Shown here one piece after another: positions 44,854 through 56,919 of a stretch of 64,000 nt of DNA. Within the stretch, counting starts at the first letter, position 1. Every line of letters begins with the position of its first letter. Under the pieces are notes generated by a model, which was given only the letters and a program-made list of their open reading frames with translations, was not told the DNA's origin and did no database searches. The stretch spans positions 1,860,001 to 1,924,000 of the forward strand of contig NBBA01000001.1 of the NCBI GenBank assembly GCA_002794785.1, read 5' to 3'. This stretch comes from Coniferiporia sulphurascens. Its lineage: Eukaryota; Basidiomycota; Agaricomycetes; Hymenochaetales; Hymenochaetaceae. The position numbers and the translations under genes were made by a program.

Positions 44854-47658
44854 AGCGTGGAAAGGGGGAGATATTCACACAGAGTTGGTGGGAGCTGATA
44901 TGGACCCGTGGCATGCTCACCCTCCGCTGGCCCCCGCGAGCCGCGTGGTGCCCTCCCCGGCAAAACTCGCTACCTCTCCTCGGCCCTTCCCGATCTTCCC
45001 CTAATCTGCCCCTCTTTTGCTCGTCCATTCCCTTTTCCGGTAAGGCCTGGGGTTACCCCCTCGGCTGTCGGCCCTTCGGCGGCCCAGTACCCGCTCTCCT
45101 GCAAATCAGGTACATTTTCGTCCGTGTGCCGGCCTAGTCAAGCGTTAGACTAGTAGGCACCCAGTTGCAGCAGCGTTCAGCTCCATCTGCTTTCACTGCA
45201 CTTGCGACCCGAAATGATCTGCTGCGTCTCTCCCTATCAGGAACAAGCGGGCGGTGTATCCGGTTGATCAAATCTGGTCTGACGCTTCTCGATTGCACGT
45301 CAGAGAGCTCTATGTAGCAATGTACAGAGCCTTGACGTTTCACCCACTTGTTTCTTGCGGTTGTTCGCCTCAGCAGCCTGACCTAATAGAATCTCGCTCT
45401 CACGTTGGACTGGACGCCGAAATACAAATGAGATAACGGACTAGTGCTACAGGCCTTCTTTTTTAATTGCCTACCGTGCTTCGCGAGGCACGGGCTCGAT
45501 AGCAAATCTCTCGGATCTCGACTGGGAGCAAGCAAAGGAAGCTCGCGACCTGGGGTGGCATCAGAACGAAGGACGTGAAATTGCATTTACACGTCGTCAC
45601 CACCGATGCGGGCAGTAAAAAAAGAGCACTCGTCAAGCTGTTGCGTTTGCGGCCCACATGACTCGAAAGTGTGTATATTAACGCCTTCCTGACGGGTGGG
45701 TGTTTCGATTTGCTCTCTGCGTTCTCCCATTCGCCTTCTGACCACCGGGTTGTCGACGCACGTTCTGTTCTTCAAACCCGCACGCGACGATCACGGTTTC
45801 CAAGTACAGTACAGCAAGTAAAATCAGACTCGGAGCGAGCACTGGACCTTTGCACAACGGCAATCATCTCTACCCCGCGCCGGCTGTTCCGGGGGCACGG
45901 CTATAGGCTGCTACCACTCCCGCCCGGCTAACCGACCGACCGACCGTCGACCGGGCCTGGAGAATGCAAAGCCCAGATAAGGCAATGATCGGCATATCTG
46001 ATATCTCCGACAGGCGCCGTGGGATGCATACGCAAATTGCGCAAATTCGCAAACCTCCGGTATTGTTTCATCGAAACCGTGACAAGCTCGTACGGTGCTA
46101 CTAAGTCGTATGGACGCGTTTTGTTCGACTGCCGACTGCTGCTCCTATCGTCCGCGCCTGTTGTGGATTGCGGATGCAACCCGACTCGGCAAGAACAAGG
46201 TAGCAGTGCAGTGCAAGCGCAAAACGCAAACACAAACGCAAACGCGAATGACGACGAGCGCGTCAGGAGTTGAAGTTAATGACGCCGAATAAACGTGTTG
46301 TCCCGAGCTAATCACAGGGCGCTTGAAGTTGCTCCACCAGGCTACAGTACTAGCGTCTAGATCTGTCGCCTGTCCCTCGGCCCTCGGGTGATCACCTGAT
46401 CGACCGAGGGAGACCCCAAACCATCACCAGTCAAAACGAGTCTTGGTCTTGATCAGCTACCGTCGTAACGAAGGATCAACGACCAATTGCACGTACTGCA
46501 GCCACCCAGCACAGGTTGGAGTGGTCCAATTGCAGGCCTTTATACTTATGCCGCGGCGGTAATCAGTCGTGCGCAGATCCGTCTCGAACTGGGGGCGTGA
46601 TGGCGGTGCTCGGAACTGAGCCATGACCTTTCCCTTTTTCCCGATTCCCTACCCCCATCAACATTCCGATCCATGATCCACGATCCCCTGTCCTCCCTCT
46701 ACTTTCCTTGAGGCAAGGCGGATCTCCGAACTTGTCCCTCGCATGTTCCATCACAGAAAACACAGGGCCCTGGGTCTGGGTGCAACACCAGAAAGAAAGA
46801 ACGTCAGTAGCTTTCCAAATTCCACATGCATGTGCCGATAAGTAATTCTGATTAATTTGCACAACTCGCTCAGGCTCGGAGACTTCTTCCCATGTTCAAG
46901 GGAAGGAAAAAAACCGTACACGTTAATATTACTTGTACAAATTCTAGAACCCTGCCGGCGGGAAAAGCGGTAGGAGGGTCACGGTTGGAATTACCAGTAG
47001 TACTCCCGACCTGCATCGGGGCCCCGCGGCCTTCTAAGCATAGTCGCATAATCGCATAATCACATCACGTCAACTCTCCCCCTCCGTACGATCCTTTTCA
47101 ATTCATCAAGGATGCAATATCGCGAGAAGCCGCCCCTCCCTCCCTTCCCGGGGCGCATGAACGAGCATGAGAAGTATTATTAATGACTCGTAAAGCGAGG
47201 CGAGTGCGCGTGCGCGATTGTCCCCCGCCCGATTGAGGATTATTCGATCGTGCTTGGTCCCGGGCCGCGGAGGCGGGAGAGGCGGGAGAGTACGAGGTTA
47301 ACGTCCAATCCCAATCCTCAAAGCAGCCTGTCGTGCAGCCCATAGGAAGTGAAGATCTTCCTCAATCGGTACGCCCGGGTCGGGGTCTTTTTTTTTTAAA
47401 CGGCTTCATGGCTTCAAGACGTCCCTTCACGTTCGCAATCCGTCTTCACACGGGGTCTCAGGCAGACCGCGTCCGCGCTCCGTGCTCCGAGTCCGTGTTC
47501 CAAGTTTCGTGTCGCATGCTCCGTACGCACGGCGGGGTTAGTGCGCGGTATACAAACTATATTATGCGAAGGCGCGGAAGTCCTGGGACGACACCGAGCT
47601 TAACGATAGCGCCTCCCCCCGTGTGTCTGCCCGCAGAAGGGAAACAGCCTATCTGCGA

Positions 47659-47874
47659 GCCGCCGACCGTATACAACCTTTTCCGGGAGGGTTGACCCAG
47701 CGGCTGATACCAGTATTAGTGTTCTTCCCCCGAGCGCTGGTGAGTTCTTTCCTGCAACGAAGAAGAAGAGGAAGAAGTGCCGCCGACCATCTTTCGGAGG
47801 GTGTGTATACTCTGCGACTGATATCAGGCGTCAAGTGTTCTCCCCCAGTGCTGCACTGGTGGGTCCATTCCCGG
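47659..47874. repeat. Imperfect direct duplication of about 90 bp
   Basis: The segments starting CGCCGACC at about 47661 and about 47781 share the same order of blocks: a GGGAGGG/GGAGGG block, GACTGATA/GGCTGATA, GTGTTCTTCCCCC/GTGTTCTCCCCC, and GCTGGTGAG/ACTGGTGGG. Between the blocks the match is patchy. It is seen by eye only. Confidence 0.45.
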
Positions 47875-49095
47875 ACCAAGAAAAAAAGAACGCATAGAAC
47901 CCGGACAGCAAGAACCGAAGCCGTCACGTACGATCTTGCAGGGAATGAGTGATTAGTCAGCTCAATTTGGACACCCAGAGAGACAGCTGTCGTCTGTCGA
48001 GCATCTGGCACTATGAATCAAAGATTAGTGAATGAATCACGTCCAAAGCTGATGAGAAAAAAAACTATTACCATTCGCAGCAGCGCGGAGTCGGTGGTCT
48101 AATTTCCTCCACTCGACTAGTGCTAACCACAACAGGTTGCCGTGTTCCGTCCTATTAATTGCTAGACTCCAGCACGACGTGGGAATTGGAGGGTGCCAGC
48201 CAAGCAGTCAAGCGCTTGGGGATGGGGGTGATCATCGACGGCCACTTGCACATGCGCATGCACATGTACATGCCCTTTCCCCCGGAGATGGAAGCAGGTC
48301 GAAACGTTCACACAGCGTAGCAGATCGTTGGGAGCTAAAAGTGTAGTAACATGGCTGCGCAGCGGCGGCCGCAGCGAAAACTAGTCGAGTTCGTTGACGC
48401 TGCCAGAATCACAAATAAGGTCCTCCTGATAAAGAGAATATGCTGTGCGACGGTGTATTAAACATTACGCGGGAGCAGGATAGCACAAATCAGAGCGTTG
48501 CCGCAGCGTATCGATCTCAACTTCGGATGGCGACCTGCGCGGAGTCTCCAGTGTTGCGTGTTGCGAGGATTACGGGGACGCCCGCCCGCTTCGGCAAGAA
48601 CGGACCTATAGCCGCCCATTTTTGATCTACGTATTTGCAAATTTGATCATCCCGTATCTCCGCTTCCTTCCCTTTCTCGTTGTTCGGCGATATGAAATGG
48701 GTTGTGACATGGCGAATGGCTCTAAAGATTAAACGCTATCGGCCGGCTAAGGGCTCCATTCATCACCGTTGCGTAATCTCCATTGTTGGCCGCCCTGCGG
48801 TCGCAGGTGTGTATGTATAAACCCGACCGGGCGTATGTAAGCCAGCTTGGAATCATGATGTTAAGGTCTCCGTTACGACCCCTAACCTTCTCGCAATCGC
48901 CGGGGGCACGGAGTCAAGCTGCACCGGCAAGTTCTTCGGATGCCCCTAGAAAATTAGTATCATGTAATAATTTCTTTAGAACCGACCCGTGCATTTAGGG
49001 AAAAAGGAGACTGACGTGAAGAAGATGGTAACGCAGGCCACTCAATTGCTTGTATTCATTTGAACAGGTGGAATGCGGGCATTTATGCAGCTTTC

Positions 49096-51100
49096 TTATT
49101 GGCTTTGGCGGTGATACTTCTTCGAAAGGTGCATGATCGGCACTTGCTTCTTCCGAGGGAGCTGTTTCTTTGGTTCGCCTTTTCTTCGCCGTAGCGGCAA
49201 CTGAAAATGTGCGCTGGTAGTGGACTTTAGAGCTGATGAGGAAACCCCGTTAGAACCAAACAAGGATAAAGGCGGGGAACACTGCACATTTGAAGGTGAT
49301 ATTGCAGCCCATTAATACTCTATTAAGTCGTTATTTGTGATTGTATACGCGGCCATTAAATGAGAATACCGACCTTCCAGCCCTTGCCACACCCTTCCAA
49401 GCTGCATCTAAAAGGTGTCTCGTCGCAGGCACCGGGGGCATCCATGTGCTGGTCTTTAAAATGATTCCATAGCTCCCCAGACGTCGCAAAGCACTGGCTA
49501 CTCGATGAAGTATTACGCGGCCAACAAGACGTATGTCCACATGCGTAGGCCAAGATCGACAAACTAATTAGCAGGAGCGCGTCAGAAAGTCGTGTAAAGA
49601 GACGGTCCTTCAGTCTTTAAATGTATAATACGCACTCGCCAGTTATGGGAAGCGTAGACGACAGCTTTGGTGGCGTTTTTTGCTTCTCGTTCTGGATCGA
49701 AAAAATACATATTCCGGAGTTGACAGAAGAAACTGGGGCGCGCCGCTTTTTGCGAGGAGGCGGCAGAATCTCTTGATTCTCTTGCTGAGTTTGAGGATTA
49801 GGAAGGAGAGAGACATTTGGAGATGGGATGGGGTAAGGTGTATTAGAAGTGGTTGGGCCAGAAGGGAGTTCAGTGTTGTTATCGGAACCATGACGGCACA
49901 GGTCTTCACAGGTAGATGAAGGTGCTTGCTCATCCATTCTATCCACGCTCTGACTATCAAGCGAATGATCAAGGGGAACGATATCCTCAACGTGCGATCT
50001 GTAAAAGTCCACATTATGACCCAATTGAAAGGCGTACATATTAGCATCCCGCACAGATTGTTCATTAGATTGCGGCTGATTAACTTCGGCATTAGCCTCG
50101 CCAGAAGATACAGAATAGTAGCTAGTTTGCTCATGTCCACCCGGGTGTCTCACAATATCGTCTTCAGTATGTGAACTTCCTACTCTGGGTCGCACGTCCA
50201 AAAGAGCCGCGTCAAGAGAAAACGAAGCTCTCGTTATTGTGAGTACAGGTTGAGTGCCAGGATTGACATCAACCATAGCCGGGCGTGCACTGTCCAATGC
50301 TGACATTGTGTCTGCAGAGCCGGCACAATGCATCTGAAATTGGTCCATATTGAGTGCCATCATGTCCAGACCCATTTCTTCAGGAGCTCCCAGACGAGGA
50401 TCAACGAGGGGAGACGGGTCCCAAGGAGAGTCCCAGTAGGTCGAGGGCCCATCTTCTGCAAAAAGCGGCGAGACATCCCCCAGAAAATCCGGAACGATAT
50501 TTGCACTGTCGTTGTCGGTTTGTGGAGTCTGGCGAACAGCTGTTTTTTTCTTTCGCTCAAGCAGTCTCCAACGATTACGACAACCGAGCCCGCTACGACC
50601 CAGTTCCTGACCGATGAGCCCCCATTTCGGTTTCGCGAGACCACCAAATCGCGAAAGAACCTCTAACAGCCGCCTGTCCTCTTCTTCTGTCCACTCGTCC
50701 TTTTTAAGATTGGGGTCCAAGGCCTCCCGGTAACGCTTCGAGCAAGCATCATCCGTACGCCCGGGGATTTCACGGGCAATCAGTGACCATTTATTCGGAT
50801 GCCTCCCGTAAAGTGAGAGAAGCAAAGAGTCTTCTTCAGGGGTCCAAGCACACTTCTTAATAGTCGGAGAGAGTGAATGGAGCCAGCGCTTATACCAGGA
50901 AAAAAGCAACTAAAGTTGAGACAAACCGGCACACAAGCGGGTCCGCTCACCTTCCTGCACGCTTTGTTCGTCCTCCCTTGCACGGACAGAGCGATGGTTT
51001 TCCATTTCTCCGTGTTCTCGCCGTGTATGTGGACAGCGTCCGTGAGCAACTTGTCCTCGTAAGGCGTCCATGGGCGGCCGAGGTTGCCCTGTGTGTTCAT
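49096..51100 (-). CDS. Three-repeat Myb-type transcription factor with C-terminal zinc fingers
   Basis: Starts MNTQGNLGRPWTPYEDKLLT. Three tandem Myb repeats follow: PWTPYEDKLL ... WKTIALSVQGRTNKACRK; AWTPEEDSLLLSLYGRHPNK then WSLIAREIPGRTDDACSKRY; and EWTEEEDRRLLEVLSRFG then WGLIGQELGRSGLGCRNRW. A long, probably disordered and partly acidic middle follows, then a basic patch PPPRKKRRAP. After an intron (ending TAATTAG) come two finger-like segments, CFATSGELWNHFKDQH and CSLEGCGKGWKSINGLQYHL then QMC. The tail is very basic (LPLRRRKGEPKKQLPRKKQV) and ends YHRQSQ with TAA at 49096-49098. The last intron contains a good branch site TTCTAAC. Nuclear DNA binding is expected; target genes are unknown. 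It is divergent from PRP17. Confidence 0.85.
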
Positions 51101-51397
51101 TCACGAATCACATCGAATGAGTAGTCCAGTACGTGTGTAAGAGTCAGTAACTTTAGCAGTGAGATGTGTAGAAGTCGAGCCTGGGAAACTAATTCTTTTC
51201 TGGTTCCAGTAGTGATCGTCCCGAGTCCTGCAGTCAGAACCAACCTGCGCCTCGCCTCACTGGAACTGCTTCAGTTTCGCCTCTTTGGAACCTCATTCAC
51301 TTTCCGGCGCACCGAGGTCTCAGATTTCATTAAAGGGCCTGGAACGTATTTAACCTTAGCAACAGACGCGTTTCTGTATCACTTCCTGTCGTCTAGC

Positions 51398-53476
51398 ATG
51401 GCTTTGGTACAAGGTTATTCTTCAGACGAAGACGATGTTGTCATGTCCCCGACAGAGGATGCCTTCGGCATTTCTGCCATTCCTGCTTCGAAGAAGGCAC
51501 GCATAGAACAATTAACTTTAGCAAAAGTTGATTCAAGTGCACCGGATGTGCTCGTCGAGGTATGTTTTCACCTAACTGACGTCTGGGCACATGTGAATGT
51601 TCACTACCAACCAGGATCCATTGAAGCAAACATCGCTCATTACCCGAACATCAGACACTCAAATGAACGTTAACATCCCGTACAGTGACATGACCCTTCC
51701 CGTTCAAGGACCCCTGGACCCATTTAGCGACCGAAATCGCTTCGATAACCAAAATGCGTTGGCTGGGCACGTCGAGGAGCAAGCTATGACAGAACATTCC
51801 TTCCGACGGCAGCATCTTACTTATAGTATCCTTGGATATTCAGCAAATCCATCCGCGGATCCCAATGCCCCTGCATTCCTGGGCTCTTTGGAGAAGGCAC
51901 AGGCAAATGGTTTCGCTACGGTAGACACACTTCGCGCAAGTCATTCCGAGAGGAGCGAGCTTAAACGAAAGAGGAAACCAAAGGGTAACGTGGATATTGT
52001 AGATGGGGATGGTGCGTATGTTGGTCCATGGGCGTCTTATGAAGGCGATGATAAGTCCAATGAGCTCCCTGAGAGCGCTCATGACGCTGGGGGAGACGAG
52101 GAGGAGGAGTCTGAAGAAGAAGAAGCGCCTACGGCTGTGGCGAGGAGATCGAGGGCAAAGCGTGGGACGGCTGGACAGGAGTCGTCCGTTTTCCATGGCA
52201 AGTCCTTAACGGATTACCAGGGCCGGACGTATATGCATCCTCCCCTTGCGGAGGCGCCGCATATTGTGCAAGAGCCGGGTTCCCAGGAGTGCTTCATTCC
52301 GAAAGTTTGTGTGCATACTTATACGGGCCACACGCAGGGTGTGTCTGTTATCAAGTTGTTGCCAAAGACAGCACATCTTTTTTTGAGTGGCTCAATGGAT
52401 ACCAAGATCAAAGTGAGTCTGCCGTGGCTGACCCCGGTTCTTTAACTAACGGTCTTGAAGCTCTGGGATGTTTATACAACCGGAAACTGTCTTCGTACTT
52501 TCGTCGGTCACACGAAGGCTGTGAAGGACGTGTGTTTCTCCAACGATGGTCGACGCTTTCTCTCTTGCGGTTATGATCGTCAAATGAAACTTTGGGACAC
52601 TGAGACAGGGCAATGTATTAAACGCTTCAGCAACGGGAAAATACCTTATGTGATCAAATTCCATCCGGATGAGGACAAGCAAAACATCTTTTTGGCTGGT
52701 ATGTCGGACAAGAAAATCATCCAGGTAATTAAAATGGTTCTTCCTTTGCAGTACACCGCTAAAGTAAATTTTAGTACGATATGGATTCGGGAGAAATCAC
52801 ACAAGAATATGACCAGCATCTGGGTCCAGTGAATACAATTACGTTCGTCGACGAAAACCGGCGTTTTGTAACAACGTCAGACGACAAGACAATTCGTGCA
52901 TGGGACTTTGACATCCCAGTCGTCATCAAGTATATTGCAGAGCCTTTTATGCATTCTATGCCTGCCGTAACTCTCCATCCATCCAGTGGGTACTTTACTC
53001 TCCATCCATGCCGAGTTTGTGTTCACGCGATTATTTAGAAAAATACTTCGCCGCACAGTCGCTCGACAACCAGATCCTCATTTACAGCACAGACAACTTC
53101 CGACAAAACCGCAAAAAACGATTCGCTGGTCACAGTGTCGCGGGTTACGCATGTCAAGTCGGTTTCTCGCCAGACGGAAAATGGGTGAGCAGCGGAGATA
53201 GCTCTGGAGACGTTGTTTTCTGGGACTGGAAGACTGGCCGGATAAAGTCCCGCCTCAAGGCGCACCAGAAGGTCGTTATCGCTCACGAGTGGCTGCCTCA
53301 TGAAAGCGTGAGTAACGGGTTTTTCCTATATAGTCTCGAATGCCTGCTGACGCATTTAATGGAACACAGTCTAAGGTCCTTACGGCGTCATGGGATGGCT
53401 TAATAAAATTATGGGTGAGCTTGCTGAGTCTTTTCCTTTATGGTCTCATTACTGACGCAGCTGCTTCTAGGACTGA
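51398..53476 (+). CDS. PRP17: Pre-mRNA-splicing factor Prp17/Cdc40 (WD40)
   Basis: Starts [13 protein letters not shown]. The middle has Prp17-type blocks [34 protein letters not shown] and [22 protein letters not shown]-terminal WD40 propeller of seven blades follows, including [60 protein letters not shown] and [14 protein letters not shown]. The last intron leaves only the GAC codon and TGA (53471-53476) in the final exon. The protein joins the spliceosome around the second catalytic step. An acidic stretch ([14 protein letters not shown]) precedes the propeller. Introns occur after DVLVE, MDTKIK, KKIIQ, LHPSS, LPHES and KLW. Confidence 0.94.
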
Positions 53477-54117
53477 TCCTTGTAAGATATTACATTTCTC
53501 TGTACTATATTTGCTACCTAGTGTCGGTGCTTCGTAATTTGCGTGTATTTCCGTATCTTGGAAATAATAATGAGGCGCTGCGAATGTGATCTGTGAGTAG
53601 GTGTGACTAGCGAACACGCGACACGTCAACAAGCAACAACAACGCGTGCCGGTTGCTTATCGTGCTGTAGCCACAACTGTGCTTCAATGGACACATTGTG
53701 CTTCTGCCCAGTGCTGGCGCGGACACTGTTTATGCCCTCTTTCCAAGTCATCTTGCCGATGAGGATTTTCATGTAGTTGCTCGCCAGGACGCGGGTCATC
53801 GATTGGCACAGTTAGACCCGGTTGTTGTTGTTAATCTCGGCATATGTACTTCTGCGCTAGTAGTATACTTTGTCCGCGACATCCTCGACTGCAATACATT
53901 AAGATTAACCCGGGAAAGTCCAGGAATTTCTTTAAAGAACGCCCCAGAGTCCAGGATCGCCATGATCGTGGGAAAGGCAGGCTGCCGTGTTCAACTCAGT
54001 TCTCGCTTAGCGTGGCTCGCAACTCAACTTGAACCGTACTTCGAACACGCCGCTTTTCATCACGACGAGCACGACTCCCAACGACGCGGACACGAACCAG
54101 TATCTGCTGCCAGCCAA
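53477..54117. other. Intergenic / possible 5' UTR before coiled-coil gene
   Basis: About 640 bp. The frame of the next gene stays open back to about 53700, but the first codon there is GTG, and the only ATG before 54118 is at 53962. I treat the region as promoter and 5' UTR. Confidence 0.4.
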
Positions 54118-56373
54118 ATGGCCAGCGTAACGACCAAGACGCCGGATGCTACGAAACCAGCGAGACGGACCACACGGAGCTCAATTCGACACTCCTTGAA
54201 TTTGGCTTCAGTCGGTAAGGCACTCGCGGATGTGATAAACAAAGAGGGAAAAGACTCGGAGCGCAGGAAGTCGACTGTGGGCACTCGCTCGAAGGATGTT
54301 CCCGGACGCCGAGCGAGCACCATCGGGTTTACCAAGGGAGGCGGCGTACTCGAACCGGTACTCGAGGGTCAGTCACGAAACATCACGCCGCATGACCTGA
54401 AGACGGTGACACAACCAAGGAGGTCGAGCTCCTCATTGCAAAGGGCTGGGAGGTTATCTGTGGACGAGACCGGCTCCAAGGTCACGACCACCACCTCGCC
54501 GCAGTCGACCACCCTCAATCATGCTACCACCACCTTGCGTCCACGCAAGACTGGCCCAGGATCCGCCCTTCCGAAGTACAGGCCGAAGTCTGTCATTGTG
54601 GAAGGCCTTCCTAGAAGGTCTTTGTCCCCTATTTATGCTGGTACGCGCAGGAAGCACAGCAGCTCTGAAGAGGACAGAGATAGTTCCAGCTTGGGAACCA
54701 CTTGCGCCCACGTCGTACACTCGCCTATGGACAAAATGAGTAGGCCAATCAGTCCTATCCCCCGCAGGTCCTCAAGGATCACCCCGACCATCTCGTCAAG
54801 GACCGGCAACGACAAGCCCTCGCCCTCACGTAAGGAGAAGATCGCCAGGAATTCCCCAGCCACCTCTACTCCCCCGCGTCCTAGGAAGACGCAGAAGCCA
54901 TCGTCGTCGCCTGTGGTAAAGAAGACCGGCTTGCCGCGCCTGTCGCCTCGCGATGGCTCTCCTGCCTCTTCCTCAGACAGTCCTCAAACTCCTACTTCTG
55001 CAAAGAACGTTGCATCGCGTTATCTGAACGTTCGCTCCACTGGTCGCGAGAGTCCAAGCCCCTTACGCGGTTCATCTGTTCTCAATGGATCCACTTCGTC
55101 GCGTAGAAATATAGTGAAGGGCTTTGTGGACTCCGAGTCGGATTCAAGTCAGAATACTCCAACCGCGGCCATCGTGACAAAGTCATCTGGAGGCTATTCA
55201 GAGGGACCAGGTAATGACAGCGTAGATGATGTCGAGTTTATGCTTGCAGAAATTGCCTCTCCTTCGGCACCGACACCCGGAATTCCTAGAATACAGACAA
55301 CTTTCCAAGGTTCTCAGCCACCGGAAACACCGTCGCGACCTTCTCTTCATCCACAGAAGTCTATGTTAGGACTGTCCCTGGCTCCTAAAAACGATACCTT
55401 GCCTCTTCCATCCCCGCGGAAATCCTCACCCGACCGTAGGCCTGCCGCTGAGCGTAATTCCATTGCCGCATGGGAGAAACTGGCGGATTTGTCTGTAGAA
55501 ATTAATGCAGCAGAATTGGGTGGGGGTTTGATCACGGAGCTGGACCTTCCGTCAACACCAGGCATGTTGTCCCCGAGTCCAAGTATCATGCGACTAGATT
55601 CTGAGCAAGGAGGACGTGAGAGTCCCACACCCCTTACGCTCCCCTCGCCTGGTGGTTATGCCTCCATATCTCAGGTACTCCTCCCCGCCGTGACTCCATC
55701 GCCCGCACCGGCTATGCACTCTTTACATAGTAATGACTTCTTCGGCGACGACCAAAGAATGGACTCGGGGACGGTAACCTTACTAAGACTCCAGCTCGCC
55801 TCCGTGGAGAATCTTGCAAAGGAGCGCCTTGCACGGATAACACGTCTCGAGGAACAGATGCATGCGTTGAAGGAGATACGTAACCGAGAGGAGCACGAGC
55901 TTGCATCGCACGCAGCCGAGCTAGAGGAGCGCCTTAATGAGGCGCTTGCCAGTCGTGAGCATGATCAGGAGGACACCATACGTTTCGGTCCAGTTCCTTC
56001 TGCTGAAGAAGCTACGGAAGCTCACGCAGCGTGTCGTGACATGCTTGAGGACTACGTGCAGCAGGCGGAGGACTCACGCCGAGAGGCGGTTTCCGCCGCT
56101 ATTGCTGAGTTCTCAGAGCGGGAGCGAGCAGAGCGTGCGCAGCTCTTGCTACAGGTAGAGAAGCGACAACAACTTTCGATTGTTGTTCGCGACGCGGGGA
56201 AGCAGTGGCAGAACGTACACGATGTTGCGGATGGAGAGTTGGAAGCTATTCGCACGAACCGCGAGACGCTGGCCGTCTTACGGGCAGGGTTGGACTTTTT
56301 TGAGGCGCAGATTTACATTAGTCGTTGCATACGCATCCCACCTCCTACCGCCGCTCGATTTCACTTGACGTAG
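54118..56373 (+). CDS. Large Ser/Pro-rich protein with C-terminal coiled coil, unknown function
   Basis: An intronless frame. The chosen start is MASVTTKTPDATKPARRTTR at 54118 because the sequence upstream is less protein-like; ATG 53962 is an alternative adding 52 residues. Residues 1 to about 530 are basic and Ser/Thr/Pro-rich, with many SP and RRS/RRAS-type phospho-motifs (GLPRRSLSPIYAG; RPISPIPRRSSRITP), typical of disordered, kinase-regulated cytoskeletal proteins. From about residue 550 to 740 it is heptad-rich and acidic-basic (LLRLQLASVENLAKERLARI, RLEEQMHALKEIRNREEHEL), a clear coiled coil. The C-terminus after that is short. No catalytic domain is visible and I do not recognise the family. 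It may be a cytoskeletal or cell-cycle scaffold, which is inference only. Confidence 0.75.
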   Translation: MASVTTKTPDATKPARRTTRSSIRHSLNLASVGKALADVINKEGKDSERRKSTVGTRSKDVPGRRASTIGFTKGGGVLEPVLEGQSRNITPHDLKTVTQPRRSSSSLQRAGRLSVDETGSKVTTTTSPQSTTLNHATTTLRPRKTGPGSALPKYRPKSVIVEGLPRRSLSPIYAGTRRKHSSSEEDRDSSSLGTTCAHVVHSPMDKMSRPISPIPRRSSRITPTISSRTGNDKPSPSRKEKIARNSPATSTPPRPRKTQKPSSSPVVKKTGLPRLSPRDGSPASSSDSPQTPTSAKNVASRYLNVRSTGRESPSPLRGSSVLNGSTSSRRNIVKGFVDSESDSSQNTPTAAIVTKSSGGYSEGPGNDSVDDVEFMLAEIASPSAPTPGIPRIQTTFQGSQPPETPSRPSLHPQKSMLGLSLAPKNDTLPLPSPRKSSPDRRPAAERNSIAAWEKLADLSVEINAAELGGGLITELDLPSTPGMLSPSPSIMRLDSEQGGRESPTPLTLPSPGGYASISQVLLPAVTPSPAPAMHSLHSNDFFGDDQRMDSGTVTLLRLQLASVENLAKERLARITRLEEQMHALKEIRNREEHELASHAAELEERLNEALASREHDQEDTIRFGPVPSAEEATEAHAACRDMLEDYVQQAEDSRREAVSAAIAEFSERERAERAQLLLQVEKRQQLSIVVRDAGKQWQNVHDVADGELEAIRTNRETLAVLRAGLDFFEAQIYISRCIRIPPPTAARFHLT

Positions 56374-56919
56374 GACTCGCATATTATTTTTTGATTCCTT
56401 TTTTTGCCTTTATGTGTTGTCCATCGTACGGACACGCACTTGATCTTCATGTATCGTAGCGTCTTCGTCTTGCTTTTCTTTTCCTAACGTTTTCCCCTTG
56501 CTATGCACACGAATTCGGAATGTCACGACCCTGATACGAAGGCTCACAAGACCCACCCCACGCGTACATTATTGTATTAGTACAATATAGGGCTGCAGAC
56601 TTTGTACACACTTATCTTCACAACATTCACTACTATCACTACTGCCTCACTTCTGCATCGTTCTCTGTCTAATTCAGTCGGAAGGTAAGCCACCGCCGAG
56701 GGTTCAGAAGCGTTTTTTTTCTTTCTTCTGCCGTGTAATGGGTATATTGTGGCTTACAGGGATGTGGAATTTTTCGTGTAAAAGAATCTGTGCGTTTAGA
56801 CGTGCGTATACATAATTATAACTACATAAAACCACTGACTGTTACTACATCGTACATGTGGACAACATAATTTCTCGTTATCTGCTCTTAAAATAAGAAG
56901 TCTAGCACCTCACTTCACC
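56374..56919. other. Intergenic between convergent coiled-coil and SPC7 genes
   Basis: About 550 bp between two 3' ends, T-rich, without a supportable gene. Confidence 0.4.

Larger units (their letters stand above)
44747..49095. other. Long gene-poor stretch upstream of second peptide precursor
   Basis: 4.35 kb, the longest gap in the window. It should contain the promoter of the second precursor at its left end and the 3' end of the Myb-type gene at its right. I see an inverted repeat around 46373-46411 with a GGTGATCACC palindrome inside, one GGCGGGAA motif at 46957, and an imperfect direct duplication near 47659-47870. No coding gene, tRNA or transposon was recognised. Confidence 0.45.

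Noticed and set aside
46373..46411. Inverted repeat with GGTGATCACC centre
   Set aside because: A possible hairpin or dimeric binding site, but short, single and without gene context; not strong enough to call.
53698..54117. N-terminal extension of the coiled-coil protein
   Set aside because: The extension begins with GTG, not ATG, and its composition differs from the rest of the protein. ATG 53962 remains possible, but 54118 is preferred.
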